Shown: piece by piece, positions 1 through 8,926 of the stretch
Layout: the number at the start of each line of letters is the position of its first letter
Position numbering within the stretch: the stretch's first letter is position 1
Assembly (NCBI GenBank): GCA_021442965.1
Contig: JABUUX010000400.1
Location: forward strand, 1-32,293
Source of the DNA: Treponema sp.
GTDB taxonomy: Bacteria > Spirochaetota > Spirochaetia > Treponematales > Treponemataceae
Direction of reading: 5' to 3'
DNA length: 32,293 nucleotides
Translations under genes and position numbers: made by a program
The notes under the pieces: model-generated
The model's database searches: none
What the model was told of the DNA's origin: nothing
What the model saw: the letters and a program-made list of their open reading frames with translations, nothing else

Positions 1-88
1 CAGCATCTACGCCAAATATAGTGTGGAGATCCTGAAACAAGTTCAGGATGACACTGTGACTTGAAGTTATTAGACAGCCACTTTTTTT
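1..88. repeat. Palindromic intergenic repeat, copy 1 (cut by window start)
   Basis: Bases 26-53 are identical to 23375-23402 in copy 3. The outer flank (69-81 followed by seven T) matches the copy 3 outer stem in a diverged form. The left part of the element lies outside the window. The T-run at 82-88 runs into the folP stop codon (87-89), so the repeat directly abuts the gene and may serve as its transcription terminator. Confidence 0.8.
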
Positions 89-869
89 ATAAAACTTTTA
101 CATGTTCTTTCACATCATGAACACGGATTATTCTTGCTCCCGCTTCCACAGCTTTTATATTTGCATAGACAGTTCCTTCTAGTCTGTTTTTTTCCATATC
201 TCCAATCATCTGTCCTATACATCTTTTTCTGGATAAAGCCATCATTATAGGAAATTTGCCAGCACATAATTTACCACATTCATTTATAAGAATCATATTT
301 TCTTCAAATGACTTTCCAAAACCTATTCCTGGATCAATTATTATTTTATCTTTTTTTATTCCATTTAGTTCAGCAAACTTAATTTTATTCTCAAAGTAAA
401 TTGAAATCTCTTTTATTATTTTGGGACTATTTTCATTTCTATCATGAGGAAAAGTATGTGTCATTATAACAGGAACATTTGACGCAGAAACTACATCTTT
501 CATTTTAGAATCAAAATCCAAAGCTGAAACATCATTCAAAATGTCTACACCTTCATCCAGGCATGCCTTAAAAACTTGAGCTTTTCTAGTATCAATTGAA
601 ATAGGAATATTAGATTTTTTACGAATTTGCCGAATCACAGGTAACAGTCTTAATAATTCTTCATCAACAGACACTTCAGTAAACCCAGGTCTTGTAGATT
701 CAGCACCAATATCAAGGATATCAGCCCCTTCTTCAATCAGTGAAAAAGCCTTTTCTACCCCTCCCCGACTTTCTGAATAAAAGGAATCCGGCGTAACATT
801 TAATATTCCTGCAATAAAAGCTTTTTTTTCAGTACTTAAAATTCTGTCTCGAAGAATTAATTTTTGCAT
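87..869 (-). CDS. folP: Dihydropteroate synthase
   Basis: Makes dihydropteroate from 6-hydroxymethyl-7,8-dihydropterin diphosphate and p-aminobenzoate in cytosolic folate synthesis; it is the target class of sulfonamides. At 260 aa it has normal length. The family motifs are in order: NVTPDSF near residue 24, GAESTRPG near 55, SIDTRKA near 91, DPGIGFGK near 178, SRKR near 214 and the C-terminal RVHDV. The start ATG is 1 base after the rluB stop, so it is the last gene of a tightly packed unit folK-scpA-scpB-rluB-folP. The stop codon lies in the T-run of an intergenic repeat. Folate partner folK is four genes upstream. Confidence 0.96.
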   Translation of the reverse strand: MQKLILRDRILSTEKKAFIAGILNVTPDSFYSESRGGVEKAFSLIEEGADILDIGAESTRPGFTEVSVDEELLRLLPVIRQIRKKSNIPISIDTRKAQVFKACLDEGVDILNDVSALDFDSKMKDVVSASNVPVIMTHTFPHDRNENSPKIIKEISIYFENKIKFAELNGIKKDKIIIDPGIGFGKSFEENMILINECGKLCAGKFPIMMALSRKRCIGQMIGDMEKNRLEGTVYANIKAVEAGARIIRVHDVKEHVKVL

Positions 870-870
870 A

Positions 871-1599
871 CTACAATTTTTTAAATTTACAAAGTTTTAG
901 AAGACTAATTACTTCCTCTTTTTTCAGTTCTCTGAATTCACCAGGCTGCATATTATTTATATTTATATTTCCAATTCTAACTCGAGTAAGAGATCTTATA
1001 GGCACACCGAATGACTCAAATACTTTACGTATTTCTCGATTTTTGCCTTCTAAAAGAGTAACTCTGCATTTTCTTGAATTTATTTTTAAACAATCTAAAG
1101 CTTTATAGAATACGCCTTCGTATCGAATACCTTTTTTGAATAGAACAGGAAGCTCTTCCGGAATATCCTGAGAAGAAGAAATAACGTATTCTTTTTCAAC
1201 TTCACTTGAAGGATGTGAAAGTTTAGCAGCAAAATCACCATCGTTAGTAAATATAATAAGTCCTCTTGAAAACATATCAAGCCGACCAACATTATAAAGT
1301 CTTTCAGAATATTTTTCTTTCAATAAATCACAAGCTATGGGTCTGTCTTTCTCATCACTCGAAGAACAAACATATCCTTCCGGCTTATTTAAGAGTATAT
1401 AACGTTTAGTTTCTTCAGGCTTTATTATTACTCCGTCTACTTCAATAACATCAGAATAAGAAACTTTAACACCAAGTTCATTAACTAAACTACCGTTTAC
1501 CTTTACTCGCCCTTGTGTAATAATTTCTTCACTGGATCTTCGACTTGCAACACCTGAATGTGCAAGAAATACCTGAAGTCTAATTTCCTTTTTTTCCAT
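871..1599 (-). CDS. rluB: Pseudouridine synthase, RsuA/RluB/RluE/RluF family
   Basis: Isomerises uridine to pseudouridine in rRNA. The N-terminal part (residues 5-60) is an S4 RNA-binding domain (LAHSGVASRR, GRVKVNG). The catalytic domain has YILLNKPEGYVCS near residue 67 and the active-site Asp in NVGRLDMFSRGLIIFTNDG near 103-121. The C-terminal GKNREIRKVFESFG motif is typical of the small-subunit-type branch. The length of 242 aa fits RluB or RsuA. The choice of RluB (23S U2605) over RsuA (16S U516) rests mainly on the neighbouring scpB, because scpA-scpB-rluB is a common bacterial arrangement. The start lies 3 bases after the scpB stop. Confidence 0.9.
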   Translation of the reverse strand: MEKKEIRLQVFLAHSGVASRRSSEEIITQGRVKVNGSLVNELGVKVSYSDVIEVDGVIIKPEETKRYILLNKPEGYVCSSSDEKDRPIACDLLKEKYSERLYNVGRLDMFSRGLIIFTNDGDFAAKLSHPSSEVEKEYVISSSQDIPEELPVLFKKGIRYEGVFYKALDCLKINSRKCRVTLLEGKNREIRKVFESFGVPIRSLTRVRIGNININNMQPGEFRELKKEEVISLLKLCKFKKL

Positions 1600-1602
1600 A
1601 TG

Positions 1603-2142
1603 CTAACGGGAAAGCTCAAAGCGTTCTGCTTCATCTTCATCAAGTTTTGGCAAATCTGCAATAGAATTCAAACGGAATAATTTTAAAAATTCTTTTGTAG
1701 TTCCAAACTGAATAGGACGACCTGGTGCATCTTTTTTTCCAACTTCTTTTACAAGATTTCTGTCTAAAAGAAGACGCATAGCATTATCAACACCAACTCC
1801 TCTTATAGCTTCAATTTCACTTCGTGTAATTGGCTGTGAATAAGCTATAATAGACAAAGTTTCCATAGCAGATTTTGAAAGTTTGCCATCTCTTTTAGAG
1901 CCATAAAATTCCTTTAGAACTTCCCAAAATTCTTTTTTTGGAATAAGGCACCAGCCACCAGTAATCATTGCAAGTTCAATTCCTGAACTGGATTCTGAAT
2001 ATTTTTCTTTTAAATTTTCAATACACTGTTCTGTTACTTCTTCTGAAAGTTGAGCCTTGGTGGCAAGATTTTTTACAGTCAAAGGTTCACTTTCCAGAAA
2101 GAATATTGTTTCAATCAGCCCTGTTTCTTTTTCAAGTTCCAT
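1603..2142 (-). CDS. scpB: Segregation and condensation protein B
   Basis: Winged-helix kleisin-associated subunit that dimerises and binds ScpA in the SMC-ScpAB condensin complex on the chromosome. The signature LSKSAMETLSIIAYSQPIT near residue 88 is followed by RSEIEAIRGV and a GKKDAPGRPIQFGTT block, which is diagnostic of ScpB. It has 179 aa, with a short acidic tail. A GGAAA-type ribosome site precedes the ATG. It lies between scpA (15 bases upstream) and rluB (3 bases downstream), so co-transcription is nearly certain. No smc gene is in the window. Confidence 0.95.
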   Translation of the reverse strand: MELEKETGLIETIFFLESEPLTVKNLATKAQLSEEVTEQCIENLKEKYSESSSGIELAMITGGWCLIPKKEFWEVLKEFYGSKRDGKLSKSAMETLSIIAYSQPITRSEIEAIRGVGVDNAMRLLLDRNLVKEVGKKDAPGRPIQFGTTKEFLKLFRLNSIADLPKLDEDEAERFELSR

Positions 2143-2157
2143 TTCATTTCCTGATAA

Positions 2158-2985
2158 TTAATTTGATGTTAGTTCTTCTTCTGTTGGAATGTGAGCCTGT
2201 TCGTCTTCAAGTTTACAGATTTTAATATCCCCAAAAAGTTTATTCTGGAGGATAGTAATCATTTTAAATTTTACTGCTTCAAGAATGGCCATAAAAGCAC
2301 ATATTACATCCATAGGATTCGATGATCTGGTTAGAAGTTCAGTAAACATACACTCTTTTTTGTCTTCCAAAAGTTCATTCATTAATGTAATTTTTTCATT
2401 AACAGAAATTTCCTCATACATATTCAAAATCTTTTCATTTGAATATTGGCTTACCATCTGTTTAAAGATTGACTGAAGCTGCTGAAGTAAATCCCATGTA
2501 TCAACTTCTTCCCACATATCATCAGATTCTTCAAACGGAAGAACTCTCTGTATTTTTTTACGTTCAAAATTCCACTCAGAATCATCTTCCTGCTCTTCCA
2601 TAAGGGCAGAAAGTTTTTTGAACTTCTGATATTCAATCAATTTATCAACAAGTTCCTGTCTAGGATCTTCTTCATCTTCATCATCATAACTAATTTCTAC
2701 AGGAAGAAGCATTCGACTTTTTATATAAATCAGTTTTGCTGCCCAACTATAAAATTCTGAAAGATCCCCTAAATCTGTCTGAACAGCATAATCCAAATAC
2801 TCAAGGTATTGTTCAGTAATATCTGCAATTGGGATATCATATATATTAACCTTACTTTCACGAATAAGGCGCCACAACAAATCAAGAGGACCATCAAAAT
2901 CCCCAATCTGATATTGTCTTACCGGTTTATCCTGAACTTCTGTTACCACTGAAGTTTTGTAATCCTGTTCGTTAATTTCTGCCAT
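2158..2985 (-). CDS. scpA: Segregation and condensation protein A (kleisin)
   Basis: Kleisin subunit that bridges the SMC heads and binds ScpB. The N-terminal signature FDGPLDLLWRLIRESKVNIY near residue 29 and DIPIADITEQYLEYL just after it are classic ScpA. The middle is acidic and linker-like (DDEDEEDPRQE near 120). The C-terminal region resembles the winged helix that contacts the SMC head (TELLTRSSNPMDVICAFMAI). At 275 aa it is of usual length. AGGTGG lies about 5 bases before the ATG. The start is 8 bases after the folK stop. Confidence 0.95.
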   Translation of the reverse strand: MAEINEQDYKTSVVTEVQDKPVRQYQIGDFDGPLDLLWRLIRESKVNIYDIPIADITEQYLEYLDYAVQTDLGDLSEFYSWAAKLIYIKSRMLLPVEISYDDEDEEDPRQELVDKLIEYQKFKKLSALMEEQEDDSEWNFERKKIQRVLPFEESDDMWEEVDTWDLLQQLQSIFKQMVSQYSNEKILNMYEEISVNEKITLMNELLEDKKECMFTELLTRSSNPMDVICAFMAILEAVKFKMITILQNKLFGDIKICKLEDEQAHIPTEEELTSN

Positions 2986-2993
2986 AGTCCCAC

Positions 2994-3491
2994 CTAAAGT
3001 TTCTGAACTCCGCCCTTTCCAACTATATTAAGAGCTTTAGAGAATTCTTCTCTTAATTTATTTTCGGCAGGTTCCGGTAAAATCTCAAGAGCTGGAACTA
3101 AAACGAAAGCACGTTCTTTTATTCTGGGATGTGGAAGTGTAAGAGCCGGATCATTTGAGACGATATTACCAAACTTTTCAATATCTATGTCAAGGGATCT
3201 GGATCCAAAACGAATTTCATTTTGCCTGTCACGACCATATTTTTCTTCAATTTTGTGTATTTTATCTAAATATTTATAAGGACTTTCTTCATCAGGTACA
3301 AAACCATACACAGCCATATTATAAAAATCCTCCTGATCTGTAACATACATAGCCTTAGTTTTATACACAGAAGAAAAAACAGGATCCAGTACAATTTGCC
3401 TTAACTCTTCACACGCCAAATTCAAAATTTGAAGCGAATCTAAGTTACAAAAGGATCTGTTTGATCCCAAACCTAATAAAATACTTTTCAT
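2994..3491 (-). CDS. folK: 2-amino-4-hydroxy-6-hydroxymethyldihydropteridine pyrophosphokinase
   Basis: Transfers diphosphate from ATP to 6-hydroxymethyl-7,8-dihydropterin, making the substrate that FolP uses. At 165 aa it is a monofunctional HPPK. The start has the family's LGLGSN motif. The metal-binding region reads SRSLDIDI near residue 101, where the usual Pro before Arg is Ser but both Asp residues are kept. LPHPRIKERAFVLVPALEI follows as expected. No strong Shine-Dalgarno sequence is visible. The 66 bases between recA and this gene hold a perfect 9-bp inverted repeat. It heads the folK-scpA-scpB-rluB-folP unit. Confidence 0.94.
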   Translation of the reverse strand: MKSILLGLGSNRSFCNLDSLQILNLACEELRQIVLDPVFSSVYKTKAMYVTDQEDFYNMAVYGFVPDEESPYKYLDKIHKIEEKYGRDRQNEIRFGSRSLDIDIEKFGNIVSNDPALTLPHPRIKERAFVLVPALEILPEPAENKLREEFSKALNIVGKGGVQKL

Positions 3492-3500
3492 TTCAATCTG

Positions 3501-3542
3501 TTTTCAGTACAACTCATTGACTTCTCTGATTTATACTGAAAA
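3501..3542. promoter_or_regulatory. Inverted repeat between recA and folK
   Basis: TTTTCAGTA at 3501-3509 is the exact reverse complement of TACTGAAAA at 3534-3542, with 24 bases between. It occupies most of the 66-base gap just before the folK start. It lacks a following U-run in the leftward direction, so it is not a standard terminator. It could be an operator dyad or an RNA hairpin controlling read-through from recA into folK. Function is unknown. Confidence 0.4.
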
Positions 3543-3557
3543 CATTCCTCTTAATTA

Positions 3558-4751
3558 TTAAAACAATTCATCTGCAAGTTTTGAATCCGGATGAACTTGA
3601 GTCTGACCTTTGGATGTTAATTCAACAGTCTCTTCAGCAGGATTTACTTTTGCTTCAGATTTTGGAGCAATACGCGGCTCACGCTGAACAGGAACACCTT
3701 CTTTATTCTTAAGAATCTGACCTGGGAAAAGTCTCTCTCTAAGTTTTGCTTCAATATCTGAAGCAACTTCGGGATGCTGTTCCAGGAATGCAAGAGTATT
3801 CTCTTTACCTTGTCCTATCTTTTCTTCATTCATTGAGTACCATGCACCAGCTTTATTGATTATTTCATATTTTACTGCACAATCCAAAAGTGATGCTGTA
3901 TAAGAAATTCCTTTACCAAAGTAAATATCAAGCTCACATTTTCTAAATGGTGGGGCTACTTTATTTTTTACTATCTTTACTCGAACACGGTTTCCAACAG
4001 CATCTTCACTGTTTTTTGAATCTATAGATTCTATACGTCTGATTTCAAGACGAACAGAAGCATAGAACTTCAAAGCATTTCCTCCAGTTGTTGTTTCCGG
4101 GTTTCCAAACATAACCCCAATCTTCATACGAATTTGGTTAATAAAAACGACGATACAGTTTGATTTTCCAATAATTGCAGTAAGCTTTCTAAGAGCCTGA
4201 CTCATAAGACGTGCCTGAAGTCCCATGTGACTGTCTCCCATATCCCCTTCAATTTCTGCCTGAGGAGTAAGAGCCGCTACTGAGTCAACAACAATAATAT
4301 CAACTGCACCTGACCTAACAAGATTTTCGGTTATTTCCAATGCCTGTTCGCCTGTATCAGGTTGAGAAACCCATAGTTCATCAATATTAACACCCAGATT
4401 TTTTGCATAAACAGGATCCAGAGCATGTTCTGCATCAACAAACGCTGCAACCCCTCCAAGTTTCTGAGCTTCAGCAACCGCATGGAGAGCCAGTGTTGTT
4501 TTTCCTGAACTTTCAGGTCCATACATTTCAATTACACGGCCACGAGGATATCCACCAATACCTAGTGCTTCGTCAAGAAGAATAGATCCGGATGGAATTA
4601 CATCAATTCCCTGAACATTGGCTTTATCTCCCAATTTCATCAGAGAACCGGTACCAAACTGTTTTTCAATCTGAAGACGTGCAGCTTCCAAAGCCTTCAT
4701 CTTTTCAGATACATCAGAGCTTGTTGCCGTAGTTGTACCAGCTTTTGCCAT
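3558..4751 (-). CDS. recA: Recombinase RecA
   Basis: ATP-dependent DNA strand-exchange protein for recombinational repair. Walker A GPESSGKT is at residues 78-85 and [10 protein letters not shown] (Walker B) lies near 150. The L2 region [15 protein letters not shown] is intact. At 397 aa it is slightly long because of a charged C-terminal tail after residue 350, ending in an acidic-hydrophobic DELF. The ATG is preceded by AAGGAAGG. I saw no LexA-type box of the E. coli or B. subtilis form in the 93 bases upstream, so SOS control of those types is not supported. recA sits between a TPR protein upstream and folK downstream. Confidence 0.98.
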   Translation of the reverse strand: MAKAGTTTATSSDVSEKMKALEAARLQIEKQFGTGSLMKLGDKANVQGIDVIPSGSILLDEALGIGGYPRGRVIEMYGPESSGKTTLALHAVAEAQKLGGVAAFVDAEHALDPVYAKNLGVNIDELWVSQPDTGEQALEITENLVRSGAVDIIVVDSVAALTPQAEIEGDMGDSHMGLQARLMSQALRKLTAIIGKSNCIVVFINQIRMKIGVMFGNPETTTGGNALKFYASVRLEIRRIESIDSKNSEDAVGNRVRVKIVKNKVAPPFRKCELDIYFGKGISYTASLLDCAVKYEIINKAGAWYSMNEEKIGQGKENTLAFLEQHPEVASDIEAKLRERLFPGQILKNKEGVPVQREPRIAPKSEAKVNPAEETVELTSKGQTQVHPDSKLADELF

Positions 4752-4844
4752 TTAAATACCTTCCTTAAATAATTAAATTTATATTTCCCACCAATATTAA
4801 TATGGCTTCATTTTTCATTTTTACGCAAAATGTTAATCAAAATT

Positions 4845-5936
4845 TTAAAATTTCACACCCTGATAAACAGAGCGGCCTTTTAAGACAATATTCCCGTCTT
4901 CTTCAGTAATTCTTGCAAGCACACTTAATGGTTTGTCTTTTTCTATGTTTGGAATTGATTCAAACTTTAAAAAAACAACACCTTGAAAATCATCTCCTGT
5001 ATTATAACCTACTAAAAAATTTGCAGAAAGTGCAGTTTCGGAAATAATAACATTTGTAAGAACCCCACTCCAAATTACATAACAATCCATATATAGATAA
5101 GGATCTTCTTTTACATCCTTATATTCCGGACTGAATTCTAAAGAATCAAAAGAAGGAATGGAAAGGTATGTCATAACAACGTTTGCTTTTTGCTTTATAG
5201 AAAGAGACGCATTTGAATTCAAAATTCTGTTTATTTCAATCTGAGCCCTGTTATCATCATTTGTCTGAAAATACATCAAAGCTTTTTCGTAAGACTTTGT
5301 TATTTCTTTTGGAGAAAGAATATATCGGTAAGACTGACTGGAAAGATCGGCCTCCTGTGCATTTGACTTTTCATCCTGTGTAAGAACAATTGCATTTAAA
5401 TCACGTCTGGGACCGTCATAAATTTTCTTTTTGCCACTAAGAAAAAATAAAGATACAATACAGCCGGCAAGACACGCAGCTGTCAAAAGCGATCCGTAAA
5501 AAATTTTATCAGGATTAGGTCCTAAAGGGGGAAAAAACTGCTGGATTTTTCCAGTATCAGTCCATCTGCAAATCGTTTCGTAATCGCCATGCAGCCGAAT
5601 AAATTCCATAGCATCTTTAGCAGTTTTATTATTCGGATCATTTTCCAGAATTTCCAAATAATAATGAAGAGCTTTTTCAGTATTACCATGACGCAAATAA
5701 ATTGCAGCTTGTCCCAAAAGAAGATTTGTATTTGTAAGATTAATATGTCGGGCATGCTGATAACATGATGACGCAGAACCTATATCACCTACATAAAGGC
5801 AGGCAGTTCCAAGCATAATATAATATTCAGCGTTATCCTCATAAATTTCTGCTCTGCCTTCAAGCATTTTTATTGCTGTACCAAAATGTCTTCGGCGCAT
5901 TTCTGCCCAGGCAAGTTCCAGAATATCTTTTGCCAT
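4845..5936 (-). CDS. Membrane-anchored TPR protein, unknown function
   Basis: It has 363 aa. Residues 1-110 form about three tetratricopeptide-type helical repeats (for example AEYYIMLGTACLYVGDIGSA and a repeat around 70-105). One hydrophobic segment at about 146-167 is followed by a basic GKKK, so it is a single-pass protein. The TPRs are N-terminal to the segment and no signal peptide is seen, so they are probably cytoplasmic with the C-terminal 190 residues on the other side. The C-terminal half looks like an alpha-helical stretch followed by a beta domain, with no recognised family. It starts 5 bases after the stop of the upstream lipoprotein gene, without a clear ribosome site, which suggests translational coupling. 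I do not recognise a named function. Confidence 0.85.
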   Translation of the reverse strand: MAKDILELAWAEMRRRHFGTAIKMLEGRAEIYEDNAEYYIMLGTACLYVGDIGSASSCYQHARHINLTNTNLLLGQAAIYLRHGNTEKALHYYLEILENDPNNKTAKDAMEFIRLHGDYETICRWTDTGKIQQFFPPLGPNPDKIFYGSLLTAACLAGCIVSLFFLSGKKKIYDGPRRDLNAIVLTQDEKSNAQEADLSSQSYRYILSPKEITKSYEKALMYFQTNDDNRAQIEINRILNSNASLSIKQKANVVMTYLSIPSFDSLEFSPEYKDVKEDPYLYMDCYVIWSGVLTNVIISETALSANFLVGYNTGDDFQGVVFLKFESIPNIEKDKPLSVLARITEEDGNIVLKGRSVYQGVKF

Positions 5937-5941
5937 CGCTA

Positions 5942-7939
5942 TTAATTCCTCAATTTTTTAAGAATCTCATCAAGCTCATGGCTTAATCTTAAAAGTTCAT
6001 CTTTATTCAAATTTGACTCATCACTCTGCAATTCTTCAATTCTATCCAATAAACTTTGAATATAAGCTGGTGAAAGCTGATAATCCATAATCTCATAAAC
6101 ATATTCTATTACAGGCTCAACTTTTTCATTTACAACAGGTTTTACTTCAGTAACAGTTTCTTTCTTAATTTCAGGAACAGGTTCCAACTGAACTTCAGAA
6201 ACAGGTTCTGCCACAAGTTCTGGTATAGGATTAGTTTTTACTTCTGGAACAGGCTCAGACTTTACCTCTGGAACAGGATCCAGTAAAACATCAGAAACAG
6301 GTTCTGACACAACTTCTGAAACAGGCTGAACTTTAACTTCCGTAACAGGTTCTGGTTTTACTTCAAGGACAGGCTCAGTTTTTTCCTCTGTAGGAGTTGT
6401 TTTTTTCTTTAGCTGTTCAGGAAGCCAAAGCGGTTCCGGAGCAGTTTCCGTTTTTATTTCAGGAACAGGCTCAGTTTTTTCCTCTACAGGAGTTGTTTTT
6501 TTTCTTAGCTGTTCAGGAAGCCAAAGCGGTTCCGGAGTTTTCTTTGTAGAAGGAGTAACAGGTTCCTGAACAGAAGCTTGAGGCAAAGTCTGATTTTCTT
6601 CCTTCACAACCTCTACAGAAGTTTGAACAGTTTTAGTTTCCTCTTGTACAGGGATCTTTTTTTCAACAGGAACAGTTTTAGGTTCTTCGCGAATAATAAT
6701 TACTTCTGTTTTCTGAACAACAGGTTCAGAAACAGAGGGCTCAACTTGAGTTACCGGGGGTAAAGTTTCTGAAACAACTTCAGGTGTATCATTTTTTTTA
6801 TGAGCTTGCTCATAGGCTTTTAAGAAGCCCTCCCCGTTTACAGAAAGTGGATATGTAGAAAAAGTCATATAGAACAGTTCAAAAAATTCTTCTCCCGGCT
6901 CCAGCATTTTAGGAATCCAGTTAATTCCAACTGCAGAATTATTATATGAAAGTACGTTATCAAAAGCTCTGCTTGACTGTACAGGAGGAATCCATTCCAA
7001 AGTATTAATGGTACTAAAACTCGCAACTGATATTACATCCTGTTCTGTAATATCAGCTCCCGAAAGAAGAACCTGAAGGCTTGTAAGTTCGTTCCCACTC
7101 TGAATCCATTTTGGTTTTGTACCTGTATGAAAGGCAAGTTCAGATTTCACTGGAAGACCATCAGAAGTATAAAAATGATAAATATTTTTTTCTCCAAGTT
7201 CAGTATCCATACAAATTTTCAAACCAAACTCGTCTTTTTTCTTTTTTAAACTTTTTACAGAGGACGATATTTTTACCATATCAGCATCACGGGATTCTTC
7301 AGACTTAATTATCTGTAAATCAACAACTACCTGTGCTACATTCTGGATAGAATAATAAATTCTTACTCCATTATCAGTTTTTCCGCAGGATGATTTTACT
7401 CCAGCCCCGTCAGCAAGTTTGAAAACACGCTTTCCAGCTTTTAAATAAAATGATGTTCTGGTAAATTCATCATATGAAGAAAGGACAGGTGTTCCTTTCC
7501 CGTCAAAATCTTTAGAATATAAATTAAAACTTCCATTTTTACCGCGTGCTTTAACAGTAACATTTCCTGAATCTACAGTAACATTATTTTGTCCGCAATA
7601 ATCCCAACCGACAAAACATTTTTCTTCCTCTGTAAGTTTTTTTCCAGAAGATTTTTTATCCTGAATGTCCGAAGGAGTTTCTTCTACACCCCCAGAATCA
7701 TCAGTTTTTTTCCCAGATTTATTAGATTTTGCTTTCTTTTGGGCTTCCTTTTCTGCTTTCTTCGCTTCTTTTTCAGCTTTCCGTTTTTCACTCTTTGATA
7801 AACTTTTATCATCAGTGGTTACACTTTCTGCAGCTGCACTCTCAACTTTTTTAGTGCTGGCACAGGAAGATAAAACTCCCGCAAAAAAAATAAAAAGAAC
7901 TGTTATTATGTATAATGATTTTAGAATAGTTTTTTTCAT
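5942..7939 (-). CDS. Lipoprotein with lysine-rich linker and Pro-Glu-Val repeats
   Basis: 665 aa. A signal peptide ends in lipobox LSSC (Cys 26). Residues 45-80 are a charged Lys/Glu/Ala stretch. Residues about 105-375 form a beta-rich domain containing DTELGE and a C-terminal PPVQSSRAFDN segment. After this come two copies of a 32-aa unit (PEPLWLPEQL...EEKTEPV, about residues 468-531) and ten copies of an 8-aa unit xxPVxEVx (about 521-600). The end is a helical or coiled-coil segment. AAGGACG lies before the ATG. I infer an outer-membrane or periplasmic lipoprotein in which the Pro-rich array is an extended spacer that could span the periplasm. No family name is recognised. It lies between two TPR protein genes. 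Confidence 0.9.
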   Translation of the reverse strand: MKKTILKSLYIITVLFIFFAGVLSSCASTKKVESAAAESVTTDDKSLSKSEKRKAEKEAKKAEKEAQKKAKSNKSGKKTDDSGGVEETPSDIQDKKSSGKKLTEEEKCFVGWDYCGQNNVTVDSGNVTVKARGKNGSFNLYSKDFDGKGTPVLSSYDEFTRTSFYLKAGKRVFKLADGAGVKSSCGKTDNGVRIYYSIQNVAQVVVDLQIIKSEESRDADMVKISSSVKSLKKKKDEFGLKICMDTELGEKNIYHFYTSDGLPVKSELAFHTGTKPKWIQSGNELTSLQVLLSGADITEQDVISVASFSTINTLEWIPPVQSSRAFDNVLSYNNSAVGINWIPKMLEPGEEFFELFYMTFSTYPLSVNGEGFLKAYEQAHKKNDTPEVVSETLPPVTQVEPSVSEPVVQKTEVIIIREEPKTVPVEKKIPVQEETKTVQTSVEVVKEENQTLPQASVQEPVTPSTKKTPEPLWLPEQLRKKTTPVEEKTEPVPEIKTETAPEPLWLPEQLKKKTTPTEEKTEPVLEVKPEPVTEVKVQPVSEVVSEPVSDVLLDPVPEVKSEPVPEVKTNPIPELVAEPVSEVQLEPVPEIKKETVTEVKPVVNEKVEPVIEYVYEIMDYQLSPAYIQSLLDRIEELQSDESNLNKDELLRLSHELDEILKKLRN
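6140..6540 (-). repeat. Tandem coding repeats inside the lipoprotein gene
   Basis: Two 96-bp units are offset by exactly 96 bases (AGCTGTTCAGGAAGCC recurs at 6411 and 6507). They are followed, in the direction of translation, by about ten degenerate 24-bp units (6140-6379) encoding xxPVxEVx. The units stay in frame with the gene. The high similarity of the two 96-bp copies suggests a recent duplication. Confidence 0.85.
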
Positions 7940-7966
7940 TCAATCGTCCTTAACCCAAACAAAGGA

Positions 7967-8926
7967 TTAGTTATTCTGATTTTCCAAAAGGATTTTAGTT
8001 TCTGCAGCTTTTTTCATAAGTTCCTGAAGAAGTCTGAGTTCTTCCTCTTTTCTTTCTTCTTCTGCTTTTTTTATGCCAGATACAATCGCATCAGCTTTTG
8101 CCGCTTCTTCTTCAGCGGCATTTAAAGCCGCCTGTCTCTGAGCTTTTACATTTTCCAGTTCCTGTTCAAGTTCACGATATTTTTCTTCCAGTTCCAGATT
8201 TCTTTGCTGCGCATCCAAAAGTTTCAGCCGTGTAGAAGATGCAGTTTCTGTGGAATAGAGTTTAAGTTGCTTTTCATATTCTTCACGGGCAAAAAGATAT
8301 TCTTCTCCTGTCTGTTTTAAAAGATAAAGAAGTTTTTCCTCTCTGTCCCTCTGCCTGATAGTTTCAATTCTGTATTGTGAAGCCGGAGCTTTCCCGTCTG
8401 CGGGAAATTCAGTTACAATTCTTTGATATAAAGCGGCAGCGTCATCATACTGATAACACGCATAAAAACTTTCACCAATCCAAAAAAGAGCTGCAGCATA
8501 CATATCATGTCTTTCATTTTGATGACAGAAATCACTTAATGTAATTACAGCTTTATCATACTCTCCCAAAGAATACAAAGTACGACCTTTTAAATATGTC
8601 ACATGCGAATCATAAAGCGAATTGGCAAACAGATTCAAATACCACTCACAATCATCAAGGGCACTTTTATAATCACCAGAATATATTTCTGCATTTATAA
8701 GCATATAATAAGTTTCAGGTGTATTATTCTCTTCAAAAGATGCAGCCTGTTTTAAAGAAAAAATTGCACGAGTCCAATCTCCATCTGCAAAAGCCCGGCA
8801 GCCTTCCAAAAAAGCTGCATCCCCAGAACTGTATGCAAAAACCGGCTTAAAGAAAAACACAAAACTCAATAAACTTAAAAAGATCTTCTTTTTCACGATT
8901 TTCCCCCGATTCTTTATAAGTCCCAT
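7967..8926 (-). CDS. Secreted TPR protein with C-terminal coiled coil
   Basis: Up to 319 aa. It has an N-terminal basic segment and hydrophobic stretch ending FAYSSG, so it is exported by Sec with a normal or uncleaved signal. Residues 30-190 hold several TPR-like repeats (YYMLINAEIYSGDYKSALDD, YAAALFWIGESFYACYQYDD). This resembles the YbgF/BamD-type outer-membrane TPR folds. Residues 195-310 are a long Glu/Lys/Ala coiled coil. The start is uncertain. ATG at 8926 overlaps the rpe stop by 13 bases and has AAGGGAACC upstream. A GTG at 8894-8896 preceded by GGGGG would give a cleaner signal peptide (MKKKIFLSLL). It forms a unit with rpe upstream and the repeat lipoprotein 27 bases downstream. 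Function is unknown. Confidence 0.85.
   Translation of the reverse strand: MGLIKNRGKIVKKKIFLSLLSFVFFFKPVFAYSSGDAAFLEGCRAFADGDWTRAIFSLKQAASFEENNTPETYYMLINAEIYSGDYKSALDDCEWYLNLFANSLYDSHVTYLKGRTLYSLGEYDKAVITLSDFCHQNERHDMYAAALFWIGESFYACYQYDDAAALYQRIVTEFPADGKAPASQYRIETIRQRDREEKLLYLLKQTGEEYLFAREEYEKQLKLYSTETASSTRLKLLDAQQRNLELEEKYRELEQELENVKAQRQAALNAAEEEAAKADAIVSGIKKAEEERKEEELRLLQELMKKAAETKILLENQNN

Noticed and set aside
4752..4844. LexA/SOS box upstream of recA
   Set aside because: Neither an E. coli-type CTGT-N8-ACAG nor a B. subtilis-type GAAC-N4-GTTC dyad is visible; other SOS operators cannot be excluded.
7665..7970. Rightward 101-codon open frame opposite the lipoprotein N-terminus
   Set aside because: It mirrors the Lys/Glu-rich region as a Phe/Ser-rich product, as expected from a shadow frame.
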